The notes under the pieces: model-generated
Told to the model about the DNA's origin: nothing
Database searches by the model: none
What the model saw: the letters and a program-made list of their open reading frames with translations, nothing else
Part shown: positions 34,351 through 45,259 of the stretch, piece by piece
Position numbering within the stretch: position 1 is the first letter of the stretch
How the letters are laid out: every line of letters begins with the position of its first letter
Made by a program: the position numbers and the translations under genes
DNA from: Rhynchospora pubera
Lineage: Eukaryota > Streptophyta > Magnoliopsida > Poales > Cyperaceae
Direction of reading: 5' to 3'
DNA length: 64,000 bases
NCBI GenBank assembly: GCA_028095005.1
Contig: CM051459.1
Location: 24,414,699-24,478,698, forward strand

Positions 34351-37300
34351 ATGACTGACGCGATATTAATTAAAGGAGATCCATGTCTAGTAGACAGCGG
34401 AACTACAAATACCATATTAAAAAGTAAGAAATACTTTTTACAATTACATTCCGGTGAGACCAATATCCATACTATATCTGGTTCAAGTAATATTATTGAA
34501 GGTTTCGGAAGAGCTTGTATTTTGATACCTGAAGGAACAAAATTAATAATAAATGATGCGTTATATTCGAGTAGATCCAGAAGAAATCTACTAAGTTTTA
34601 AAGATATTCGAAAGAATGACTATCATATTGAAACTATGAATAAAATAAATTGCGAATATCTTCATATCGTATCTATTATAAATGGCCAGAAAAGGATTAT
34701 GGAAAAATTACAAGCATTGTCTAATGGATTATATGGTACTTATATAAGTGCAATAGAATCAAATATGGTCACTAACTGGAAGTTAGTTGATCCAAAATTA
34801 TTTACATTATGGCATGATAGATTGGGTCATCCAGGAAATATAATGATGAGGAGAATAATAGAAAGTGCAAATGGGCATCCCCCGAAGGACCTGAAGATCC
34901 TGTTATCAAAAGAATTGACATGCCAAGCATGCTCTCTTGGAAAATTAATTACTAGGCCATCTCCAAATAAAGTTGGACCTGAAGCTCCATCATTTTTAGA
35001 ACGAATTCAAGGAGATATATGCGGGCCTATAACACCGCCATGTGGACCATTTAAATATTTTATGGTTTTAATTGATGCATCAACTCGTTGGTCACATGTG
35101 TGTTTATTGGCAACAAGAAATGTTGCATTTGCTAGATTATTAGCACATATTATCCAATTGAGAGCCAACTTTTCGGATTATCAAATTAAAAGAATCCGAC
35201 TTGATAATGCAGGAGAATTTACATCCCAAGCTTTTAATGATTATTGCATGTCTATTGGGATTACTGTGGAACATTCAGTGGCACATGTTCATACACAAAA
35301 CGGTCTAGCAGAATCATTTATTAAAAGGCTACATTTAATAGCTAGACCATTACTTATGAAATCTAGTTTACCATCTTCTGCATGGGGACATGCAATATTA
35401 CATGCTGCTGCACTAATTAGATTAAGGCCAACTGCTGATCATAAGTATTCCCCGTTACAATTGGTCTCCGGAAAAGAACCAATTTTGTCCCATTTAAAAG
35501 TTTTTGGTTGTGCAATATATGTTCTAATTTCTCCTCCACAACGCACAAAAATGGGACCTCAAAGAAGATTGGGTATTTATATTGGTTTTAACTGTCCTTC
35601 TATTGTTAAATATTTAGAACCATTAACGGGAGATGTTTTTACAGCAAGATTTGCTGATTGTCACTTTGATGAATCAATATTCCCAAATTTAGGGGAAGGA
35701 AAACAAAAGCTGGATAAACAAGTGACATGGAATTCATCATTATCTTATCTTGACCCCCGAAGTGGTCAATGTGAACTTGAAGTTCAAAAGATTATAAATT
35801 TACAAAGAATCCAAATGAATTGCCTGACACATTCACAGATATAAATAGAGTCACTAAATCACATGTTCCAGCTATAAGTGCACATGCTCGAATAGATATT
35901 ACAAAAATATCAAATGAATCTCATGAGCGTAGGAAACGTGGAAGACCAATTGGTTCTAAGGATGTAAATCCACGTAAAAGAAAAGAACAGAATAAAGCAG
36001 TTGGTAAAATCCTAGAAGAGGTTTATAAGGTTCCAGAAGAAACTAAATCTCCAGAAGAGATTAATAAAGTTCCAGAAGAAACTAAAACTCCAGAAGAAGT
36101 TGATGAAATTCCATAAGAAACTGAAGTACCAAATGATTATGAGATTTCTATAAATTATGTAAAAACTGGTACAATATTAAATAGAAATGAAACTCATGTA
36201 GATGAAATATTTGCATTCGCTATAGCTAGTGATGTTATAAACGAAGAGAATAATGTGCCAAAAACTATAGAAGAATGTAGGCACAGAAATGATAGGCCTA
36301 AATGGAAAGATGCCATATAAGATGAATTAAATTCACTTGACAAACGACAAGTATTTAGACCAGTAGTCCAAACACCCAAAAATGTTAACCCTGTAGGTTA
36401 CAAATGGGTATTTGTTATCAAAAGAAATGAGAAAAATGAAATTGTGAGATACAAAGCAAGATTAGTGGCACAAGAATTTACACAAATATATGGAGTAGAT
36501 TATGAAAAAACGTATTCACCTATAGTGGATGCGATAACTCTCAGATTTTTAATAGGTCTCACTATCACAGAAAATCTAAAAATGCAACTTATGGATGTTG
36601 TCACAGCCTATTTATATGGTTCACTTGATAGTGACATATATATGAAAATCCGTGAAGGATTAAAAATGCCAGAAGCATATAGATCAAAACCTAAAGAAAT
36701 GTACTCAATAAAATTGAAAAGATCTTTATATGGACTAAAACAATCAGGTCGAATGTGGTACAATCGACTTAATGAGTATCTTTTAAAAGAAGGATATAAA
36801 AATAATGTAGTTAGTCCATGTGTTTTTATTGAAAAATCAAATTTAGGTTTTGCAATAGTTGTAGTTTATTTTGATGATTTAAATATTATTGGATCTCCTG
36901 AAGAGATCGAAAATACTGCAAAATTGTTGAAAAGAGAGTTTGAAATGAAAGATCTTGGAATAACTAAATTTTGTCTCGGCCTGCAGATCGAGCACCTAAA
37001 GAATGGAATATTTATCCATCAATCAAATTATACAGAAAAAATACTAAAACGATTCAATATGGATAAAGCTCATCCCTTGAGAACACCAATGGTTTTACGA
37101 TCATTAAATGTAGAAAATGATCTTTTCGTCTCCAAGAAAATGATGAAAAAGTACTTGGTCCTGAAGTACCATACTTAAGCGCAATTGGCGCGTTATTATA
37201 TCTTGCAAATAATACAAGAGTTGATATTGCATTTGCTGTAAATTTATTGTCAAGATATAGTTCTAAACCAACCCGAAGACATTGGAATGGAATTAAAGAT

Positions 37301-37867
37301 GTTTTTCGTTATCTTTGCGGAACTCGTGATATGAGACTATACTATCAAAAGAATTCAAAATTCAATCTAGTTGTTTATGCAGATGCATGTTATTTGTCAG
37401 ACCCGCATAAGGCGCGATCTCAGTCAGGATATATATTTACTTATTGTGGAGCTGCAATTTCATGGCGGTCTATAAAGCAAACTTTAACTGCCACATCATC
37501 AAATCATGCTGAAATCATTGCTTTATATGAAGCAAGTCGGGAATGTGTTTCATTAAGGTAAATTATCCAAAATATTCAAGAAGAATGTGGGCTTGAAAAT
37601 ATCAAAGAAAATCCTACTCTATTATATGAAGATAATGCAGCATGTATAACACAAATAAGAGAAGGATACATAAAAGGAGATAGAACTAAGCACATTGCAC
37701 CAAAATTCTTCTGGGCACATGATCTACAAAAGGATGGTATAATAGATATTCAGAAAATCCAATCATGCAACAATTTGGCCGACCTATTCACAAAATCTTT
37801 ACCAACAAGTATTTTTGAACAACTCAGAAAGAAGATAGGTCTACATCGACTAAAGGATATCCAATAA
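34351..37867 (+). pseudogene. Copia pol polyprotein, interrupted
   Basis: An open segment 34351-35844 carries the aspartic protease motif VDSGTTNTI, the integrase zinc-binding HDRLGHPG...CQAC, and an integrase core with DICGP, IDAS, RLDNAGEF and QNGLAESFIKR. A frameshift near 35815 leads into a basic KRGRPIGSKD segment. Stops follow at about 36114 and 36318. Reverse transcriptase (36444-37178) has YKARLVAQ, YGLKQSGRMWY and the catalytic YFDD. A frameshift near 37136 is followed by RNase H (DACYLSDPHKARSQSG, SSNHAEIIAL), with a stop at 37558. The frame then continues to the usual C-terminal end at 37867. Not functional as one polyprotein. Confidence 0.93.
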
Positions 37868-38055
37868 TATTAAAATGAGGGAAAGTATTATACACACTGC
37901 ACTCTTTTTCCCTTATCCAAGTTTTTATCCCAATGGGTTTTTCTTGGTAAGATTTTTAATGAGGCAGATAAATTGGTCCAGAAGTACCATATTAATATTG
38001 ATCCTGAAGTATCATATTAATAGCGTATAATCAAAGATGAACATCCAAGGGGAAG

Positions 38056-38327
38056 TGTTATGAAATTAAATAATTATGTGGATTGTTCATCTTCATATTC
38101 CCACTAAGCATTTATCTCCACTACACATTTATAATCATGATCTCCACTACCTATTTATTGTCATTATGTGAGATATTATTTTGTAACCTATAAATTGAGG
38201 CATTGTACATTTGTATGGATGGTTGGAACGAGAGAATAAAAATTCTGAAATTTGTGATTGAGAATATAGTCTTACTTACTCTTAATATTCTGTTCATTAT
38301 TTCTTTCTTCCACCTTAATTTACAACA
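38056..38327 (+). repeat. 3' LTR of the copia element
   Basis: 272 bp, starts TGTTATGAAATT and ends TTACAACA, followed by the TCCTT target repeat. Roughly 97% identical to the 5' LTR. Confidence 0.95.
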
Positions 38328-38549
38328 TCCTTCACTATTAATTTGTTATATCAACATTCTTTTAACAATTATACTAATTACTAAAACATTTTGGTTGACT
38401 TTTGGAAATTATTGGTTGATTATTTTTATATTAGGCCTTATTTACTGGGACAGGATCTGGTGTCTGCAGATATGAAATTCGTTTTTTAGCGTTTTGTCGG
38501 ACTTAATTTTTCCGTCAAAAAAAGAAGTTATGAAATCACTGACCATCTA

Positions 38550-39136
38550 GGGTTCGTTTGGTAGCGCCAAGTTTAGCTGGACTTTTGAGTCAACGAGGTA
38601 ACCTATATGGCTTGCATCGCCAAACAATTTTGGGATCAACGGGATTAGCACTACCTTCCTAACTTGACCATATATTTAAGCTTTTCTCAAACACCAAAAA
38701 AAAAATTATATCGTATCTAAAGAGAAAAACCTTGAGAAGAAACTTTAAACTTTAAAATTTAAAATTTCAAAATTCAAATTTTAAATTTCAAAATTCCAAA
38801 TTTTAAATTTCAAAATTTAAAATTTCAATTTTCAAATTTTCAAAGTTTCAAATTTTAAAATTTAAAATTTAAATTTTCATCTTTTAAAATTTTTTAAATT
38901 TCAAATTTTGAAAATTTTAAGATTTAAAATTTTCGAATTCTAAAATGTCTAGATTAAAATGAATGTTATAATTAAATGCATTCACTTTGATCACTAATTT
39001 TAACCTATCATGTCAAACAACAATTACTAACTTTAAGTTAGAACTAACTTTTATTAACTTTAACCTCAAACACTAATCCCAAAATGCTAACTTTAACCCT
39101 TAATCCCACTAAACTTTGATGTTGCCAAACGACCCC
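38550..39136. mobile_element. MITE with GGGTTCGTTTGG termini and AT-rich core
   Basis: The left end GGGTTCGTTTGGTAGCGCC is matched by the complement of the right end, GGGGTCGTTTGGCAACATC, and both continue into AAGTTTAG. TA is present on both sides. The core (38740-38940) is a low-complexity string of AAATTT/CAAATTT repeats. Superfamily unclear. Confidence 0.55.
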
Positions 39137-39222
39137 TATAAATTACGAAATCACTGACTTATCTAATATTGGATTTTACATTCAATCAAAACTCTTATCT
39201 TGCTTAGATGTCGGGTCATGAT

Positions 39223-39380
39223 GGTTCCGTTTGGATTGCTCAGGAATAAGATGAATACTCTATTTTTAGACGGAAAGTATTGAAAAGTGTGTAACTTTGT
39301 AGAGAGTTTGGATTGTTTATAATAAATTTACGTCTAGAAAGAAGCTATTCTTCCTATTCCCATACGATCCAAACGGAGTC
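39223..39380. mobile_element. Tourist-like MITE
   Basis: 158 bp, ends GGTTCCGTTTGGAT and ATCCAAACGGAGTC, flanked by GAT on both sides (39220-39222, 39381-39383). Same terminal group as 22571 and 31769, but the target trinucleotide is atypical. Confidence 0.55.
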
Positions 39381-39389
39381 GATGAGAAT

Positions 39390-41000
39390 ATTCCAATTCG
39401 ATTTTAATTTGAAAAACTAACGAGGAAACTTCACATATAAATATGGATAAAGAAATATATAATATTGTCAAAGTTTTGCAGCTCACCTATTCCTTAGTAA
39501 AATACCTTACAATTTAAGTTTGATTTTATTTTAGAGTTTTGATTGAGTAGAAAAGGTTTAAAGAAAGATATTATACTATTAGAACTCGATATTACAAACC
39601 TGGAAATTTGTGCATGAGGACAATGTCATTGCACGATCGGCTTCTAATCAGATGGTTGTGTACTTGTGTTACATTATTTTATCTAAAAAATTATTTTAAT
39701 TAATACTTTCAGATCTTTGACTGATTAAAACTTTGGTTACATATCATTTTGCTCAAAAATAATATTATTTTGTAAGTTTCAGTACTTTGACTGAGTCGAA
39801 CTTTGAATAGATATTATATGAAAATGGATAAGCAGTTGACTCTACATTTATCGAGTTAGCTATTATAATTTATAAATGAAGCTTATGTGGAAAATATTTA
39901 TGTAGAGAGTAATATTTTTACTATATATATAAGTGTGAAATATATGATCAATAATAGTAAAAACAATTACATATAATTTCTTACACTGCCCTGCAGGCAT
40001 CATCTCTCCTGCTCAACGATACCTCACACTCACAGGGCCTCCATTGCATCTTTTGATTAATTATACAATTATCCGTTAAGGTAAATTGGAGCGAAATTAT
40101 AAGGAATAAAGATGTGCACAAGCACAAATGACTTTGAGAATATGGTTATCTTGTAAAGGAATGCATATATGGATGGTTATGGTATGTTGTGCAGAAATAA
40201 CTGTTCGGTGTACTCGGGTATAATTATGTCAAAAATATTTTTTATGATCAAATTTAGTATTTTTTTTTAAAAAAAAACCAAAATTTTAATAAAAAATTTG
40301 CAAACAGTTAGAAAAGTAATTAGATAATTTGTCAAGATGTAGAAACAAGTTTGGATATATTCTGTGAATTGTTTGGAAAATTTTACTCAAACTTTATTGA
40401 ATTTATCTTTTATTTTTTTATGGATTAATTCAAATTGTTAAATTAATAAAACAACACAGTAATTAGAAGAACATAAAATATCCAGAAACAAAAATTAGAA
40501 AACTCTCAACCATTTATGTACTGTCGTCATTCTTGTAATTGTTTGTTGCACATTTAACCGAACTGGATCGTAACGTGTCAATACTCAATACAATCAAAAG
40601 TGATAATTACATGTTGCATGAGTTTTCAGAAGTGAGCAAGATTTGTGATTTTTTTTTTTAATAAGATGGAATGAAGGTCTCCAACTTATTTCGAAATTAA
40701 ATATCATAAAAAACTTTTCAGTTAGATGTTGAATCAAAAGTGCATTGCTTGGATTTGGAACTCGTGATCTTCAATGAAAGTACATTACTCTGCTACTAGA
40801 CTGAGAGCTAGTTCTCATTCGTGAGTCTTTGTAACCAGTCCATACGTTATACCCACGTCTATAGGTAATGAATGATGAATCATTGTTCTATGAATCTGAT
40901 AAATTTAGCGTCGCGTCTAGTAGCGCGCATAATATCAATCCCACTGATACGTGCAACCCAATGATCAAGCTGTTGCAACCCAATACAATCTCACATCTTA
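39390..41000. other. Intergenic DNA
   Basis: AT-rich and no gene recognised. A MULE-type end begins at about 41003. Confidence 0.35.
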
Positions 41001-41002
41001 TG

Positions 41003-42680
41003 CGGAGCTGATATACACCATCCAGTTATAAAAACATCCAAGCATCCAACAGTCCAGGGAGTCGGAAATAGGCTTAAAAATCCAGATTTTCACGTGCTGA
41101 CATCAGCACAATTTTTTTAACAAATTTTTGAAAATATTTTGTGCTGACGTCATCAAATATACTGATTTAAAGGTTCAATTAAATGTTTTAAGGGATAATT
41201 TAAAGTGTGTACATGTTCAGTTAGATGCACCAATAATTTGAATTTTTAGTTTTTGGGTTCAGTTAAACACCTTAAGGGATTATTAAAAGTTGTATATGTT
41301 CAGTACTTCAGTTAGATGCACCAATAATTTGAAATTTTTAGTTTTTGTGTTCAGTTAAATACGTTAAGGGCTGAAGTTAAAGTGTCTATATGTTTAGTTA
41401 GTTGCTGCAAAAATCTGATTTCATAGTTTTTGTTCAGTTAAACTATTTAAGGGATCAATTAATAACCATGCAATAAGGAAAATAATAATCATTTATTAAG
41501 AATAATATCCATTATTTCAACAAGCTGAATAATTTTTATAATAATAACACAAATCCTACATAATTTTAACCACTACAATCTAAACACACTTCATCAACTC
41601 CTCTTTCGATTCCTTCCGCACAACTCTTCTCACCCTGCCTGTAATTCCTACACAAACAAAATAAAATACAATTAAGTGCTCTTATAATATTTAATCCTTT
41701 CGGGTTATGTGAGTTTTAAATAATATATAATGAAACAAGACGATTTCTTAGAAATACTAAATTTAACACATAGCAAAATAAGATGATCCCTTAGAGAACT
41801 GAACAATATAATGAAATAAGATGATCCCTTAAAGATACTAACTTGACAAAATAATGAAACAAGATGCTCCCTTAAAAACAGATCTGATCTCATCCATAAC
41901 AACACAGTACTTATGAATTGAATGCATAACTGGGACAAAAATTCATGTGTTACTTTCGGTAACAAGGTAGCTATAAGAAGAGAACACAATCCTAGTAACT
42001 GGTACAAAAAGGACTCAAATCTGAAATCAATTGTGCACAAAAAACTATAACTATAAAAAAGGAAATTTGAAATCAATTTCTGAAATGCGGTAATTAGACA
42101 ATTTCTATATTCAATTAGATCCAAATCAATTCCACCATCTAATCTAAAGATCTCAGAAAAAATAATCCATAAATAAATACGAAGAAAGATAACATGAAAA
42201 ACAAACCAGATCCTTGAAAATGAGAAAGACGACGATGAAGAAGAGCACGAAGAGGATCTCGAACTCCGCCAGGCGCATGAAGCAGAACACCGAGTCACTG
42301 CGCATTTTCGAGTCTAGTCTTGCGCAATCATCTGCCGTTTCGTCACTCCCTCGTCGCCTGGCTTCTCCATCACTATCAACCAGTGCTCGCAATCACACCC
42401 AAGGAAGAGTGGGGCCAGATTTGCCGGAGGCCTCTTAGTTTTGCCTCTCCTTGCAGATCAGAAAGAGAGAGAAACAAGGAAAGCGAAAGAAAGAGGGTTC
42501 TGAGCGAATGAAAGGGTGGCAGCGATTCGACTAGAGTTTTTGGAGTGAAAGAGAGGTTTAAAGCAATATAAATAGACTGAGCCCAGTCCAGTGCAACCAG
42601 CCAAGTTGTGCGATATAGTTGTTTTATGTTGTTTATATATATGAACACAAAATCCGCTATGGTCCCGGCCGCTAAATGAC
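41003..42680. mobile_element. Probable MULE end with exon capture, right end not found
   Basis: The sequence at 41003 (GAGCTGATATACACCATCC, then CATCCAAGCATCCAAC) matches the left end of MULE-2 at 8951. It continues with the same kind of TGACGTCATCA and GTTCAGTTA-rich subterminal repeats. No matching right terminus or 9-bp target repeat could be found, so the extent is a guess. It includes the GC-richer exon at 42200-42392. Confidence 0.4.
42201..42305 (-). pseudogene. First exon of a small membrane protein, probably captured
   Basis: From ATG at 42305 the minus strand encodes about 33 residues (MRSDSVFCFMRLAEFEILF, then a hydrophobic VLFFIVVFLIF segment and KDL) before a CTG/GTTTGT donor. 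This looks like the start of a small single-pass plant membrane protein that I recall as an uncharacterised conserved family. The frame is open further upstream to 42392 without an ATG. The following exon could not be identified: a spliceable segment near 41600 gives no family-like C terminus. It is GC-rich relative to its flanks, and I infer capture by the MULE end at 41003. Confidence 0.4.
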
Positions 42681-42871
42681 CGCTATCCGCTATGATATTA
42701 ACATGTCTGCGACAAATTCGCTATCTCCTATTTGAACCTTTGATCAAATCTAATTACATAATCACTATTATAATTATGATTGACTGATTGTTATTGCTGG
42801 AACAAATGTCCACAAGACGTGCAGATAACATGTATTAAGCCTTAACATGCTGACAGTGTTTGGCGTGCCAG

Positions 42872-42907
42872 GTGTGGCAATCGCCACAAAACCTTCAAAA
42901 AAATAAA
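42872..42907 (+). mobile_element. LINE 3' terminal remnant
   Basis: GGTGTGGCAATCGCCACAAAACCTTC followed by an A-rich tail matches the very 3' end of the LINE at 17560-17600. It is a severely 5'-truncated copy of the same family. Confidence 0.6.
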
Positions 42908-43250
42908 AATGCCAACAGTGAAAACAATTAGACAATCACGTAACAGCAATCTTCTTATTACTTTACAGACAGGTTTTACACGAACAAATTTGCTTTTTGA
43001 AACAACAGAAAAAACAGAGTTTGGAAAAAAAAAAAAACAATAGCAGCACGATTAAAACATGGATAATTCTAGCGTACTTTCATGTTCAATTTTACAATAC
43101 AATCCATTTTAGTGCACATTTTTCGAGTTAAATTCAAGTAGCTATTAAATGTATGCAATGTATGATGTATCATAAAAACTTAAAATGAATGTACGCTAGA
43201 ATTATTTTTTGAAATGAGTTGGTTTATAACATATATAATCAAGCAGCTTT

Positions 43251-45063
43251 TTACTTGGTTGAGGTCTGGGGCAGGGACCCCAACCAAGCTGGCGGCTGCA
43301 TCCCGGTTTGATCCTGAACTGTCTGAAGCAAAGGTGGAAGCATTCGATAAACCCCTGCAACCTCATTCATGGCCCCACCTTGGCCGCCTTCGCCTCCATT
43401 GGTCCATATGCTTATTTTCGGTTGTAATCCCTTAACACCATCAGCATTGATCTTGGCTATGTCTTGATACATGCGCCCGTTAATCATGAGGTAATCGCGT
43501 AAAGCATTGTAATTTCCACCTAATGCATTGAGTAATGAGTCTAAATAGGTGCTCTGGGCCTTGGCCAGCACCACAAGACCCTCGGCCTCCTTTTGTTTGG
43601 AGTAAAGTTGTGCATCGGCTTCCTTTTGGCGAGCAAAGAAATCAGCCTCGGCAGCTGCACGTCTCCCCTCGGCAATTCTCTCTTGCTCGTAAAGTAGGGT
43701 TTCTGCAGCCTTTTGCCGCCTGTAGACCTCTGCATTTGCTTCTTGCACCTAAAGTATGTAAATTGATCATTTCATGTACATAAGACATTTAATGCACACC
43801 TCGACATCAAATTAATGTTTCCGTGTGCTTTTCGTAATAATTTATTATCAGGAAAGTTCTTTTAATCTTGGCAATCAGTGTAATTTTTTAATTAAAAAGC
43901 TCCAGCAATCCTTCTGATCGGTTAACAACTCAGAATTTCACTAAGTATGATAACAAGCTCTCTAAGGATGACGAAAACATGGGACATAGGTATTTCTATT
44001 TCTTGTGATTGTGTTAATGTCTTTTTTATAACAAAATGCAACTCGATCCCAAATCCCTGTGAATCTCAGACAGATCTTCTCAAATTAAAGGAGAAATAAG
44101 AATTAATTAAGAAATTCAAGGAAATCGTACCTTCGTCTCGTAATCAACCATTGCCTTACTAAGATGTTCAGCCTTGAGCTTCTCGGTCTCACGCATTGCA
44201 TTTCTTCGTTCCACCTCCATTTGCAATTCGGCATCCCTGATTGCCACTGCCTTAGTTGCCTCAACCTGTGCCAACTTTGCCTCCCTTTCCCAGCTTGCCT
44301 TCTTCTTTGCTAGCTCAGAGTTCGCTGCAGCCACCTCAGCCTCTCTATGGTTTTCATATATCTTCACCTCAGTAGTGACCTTTACCTCCTGCCTCTTTGC
44401 TTCTCCTTCTCGTTGTTTTCCATATATTTTAGTCTCAGCATCGACCTTAGCCGCATTCTGCTTTGTTTCCCCTTCTCTCACTTTTGCACCTATCTCTCCC
44501 TTCATTCTTGCCTCCGCCACATCTACCTTTGCCTGGTTGGCCGCCTCCTGCTGTGTCTTCTGACCGAGAAAAGAGAAATACTCACTACCTTTAACATCAA
44601 CCAACTGCTTCACATTGGCATTGTAAATTATCAGCCCGAACTGGTTAAGTTCCAATTGTACATTTTCAAACACTGCCTGCTTGAACTCCTTCGTGCCTTT
44701 GAAAATTCCCTCCATTGTCATTGAAGCTGCGAGAACACGAGTTTCTCCCTCGATCACACCTTGAACAAGCTCTTTGACATGGTTGGACAGCTTGTCATGT
44801 CGTGATATGAGCTTGGCATACTTCAAGAGAGCTTCATGGTCGTCAGTTCGGGGACCGATGGTGAAAACTGCTGGAAGGATGAACGGAAGTTTTTCGGTGC
44901 TCATTGCTTGCACCTCAAAGGTGTAATTGACGGGTGATATGTCGAACCGGCTGCATACTTGGCCTGGCATGATCCAAGCCTTCTTCACAAGCTTAACATC
45001 CTTGATTCTAAAGCCAGTGATGGCCAGGTACTCGGAGGCACCAGCAACCCGGAAATATGCCAT
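43251..45063 (-). CDS. Flotillin-like protein, copy c (two exons)
   Basis: Exon 1 (45063-44131) and exon 2 (43748-43251) join in phase 0 to give 476 residues. The SPFH domain begins MAYFRVAGASEYLAITG and contains IGPRTDD, GVIEGETRVLAASMT and IFKGTKEF, with no intron at that point. The coiled coil is rich in Glu, Ala and Lys. The C-terminal part contains YLDSLLNALGGNYNALRDYL, NADGVKGLQPKISIW and MNEVA..VQDQTG. It is close to copy a throughout. A TATATAA box (minus strand, about 45162-45168) lies about 100 bp upstream of the ATG. Same membrane-microdomain role as for copy a. It is the most canonical of the three copies. Confidence 0.93.
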
Positions 45064-45259
45064 TGCAATTCAAATGTAGTATTGGTGATATTGAAAACAA
45101 GATAATTAGCTTATTGTTATATGGTAAGAATGATGTTTTCAAGATCCAAATGAAAGAGCCTTATATACTGGTAATTCTTCATTTAAGAAATTGTTGCGCT
45201 TTTTCCATCGTTTACATTTGGTTGGCCTTTTGAAAATCGTTTTTGTTAAACATTTTTTT

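Larger units (their letters stand above)
32509..38327 (+). mobile_element. Ty1/copia LTR retrotransposon, defective
   Basis: A 5.8-kb element flanked by a perfect 5-bp target duplication TCCTT (32504-32508, 38328-38332). It has two 272-bp LTRs, a TATCAGCACG sequence 3' of the 5' LTR as a probable partial initiator-Met tRNA primer site, and a purine tract AAGGGGAAG (38048-38055) before the 3' LTR. Domain order is protease, integrase, reverse transcriptase, RNase H, which is copia. No gag was found: the space where it belongs (32.9-34.3 kb) is noncoding and filled with short quasi-palindromes. The pol frame has at least three stops and two frameshifts. I did not assign a lineage. Confidence 0.95.

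Noticed and set aside
41705..42298. 197-residue minus-strand ORF with Ser-rich start and hydrophobic body
   Set aside because: It overlaps the GC-rich exon in another frame and then runs through intron-like AT-rich DNA. The exon in the MRSDSV frame has better coding features.
44174..44724. Plus-strand ORFs of 125-129 residues within FLOT-c
   Set aside because: They are antisense shadows of the Glu/Ala/Lys-rich coiled-coil exon.
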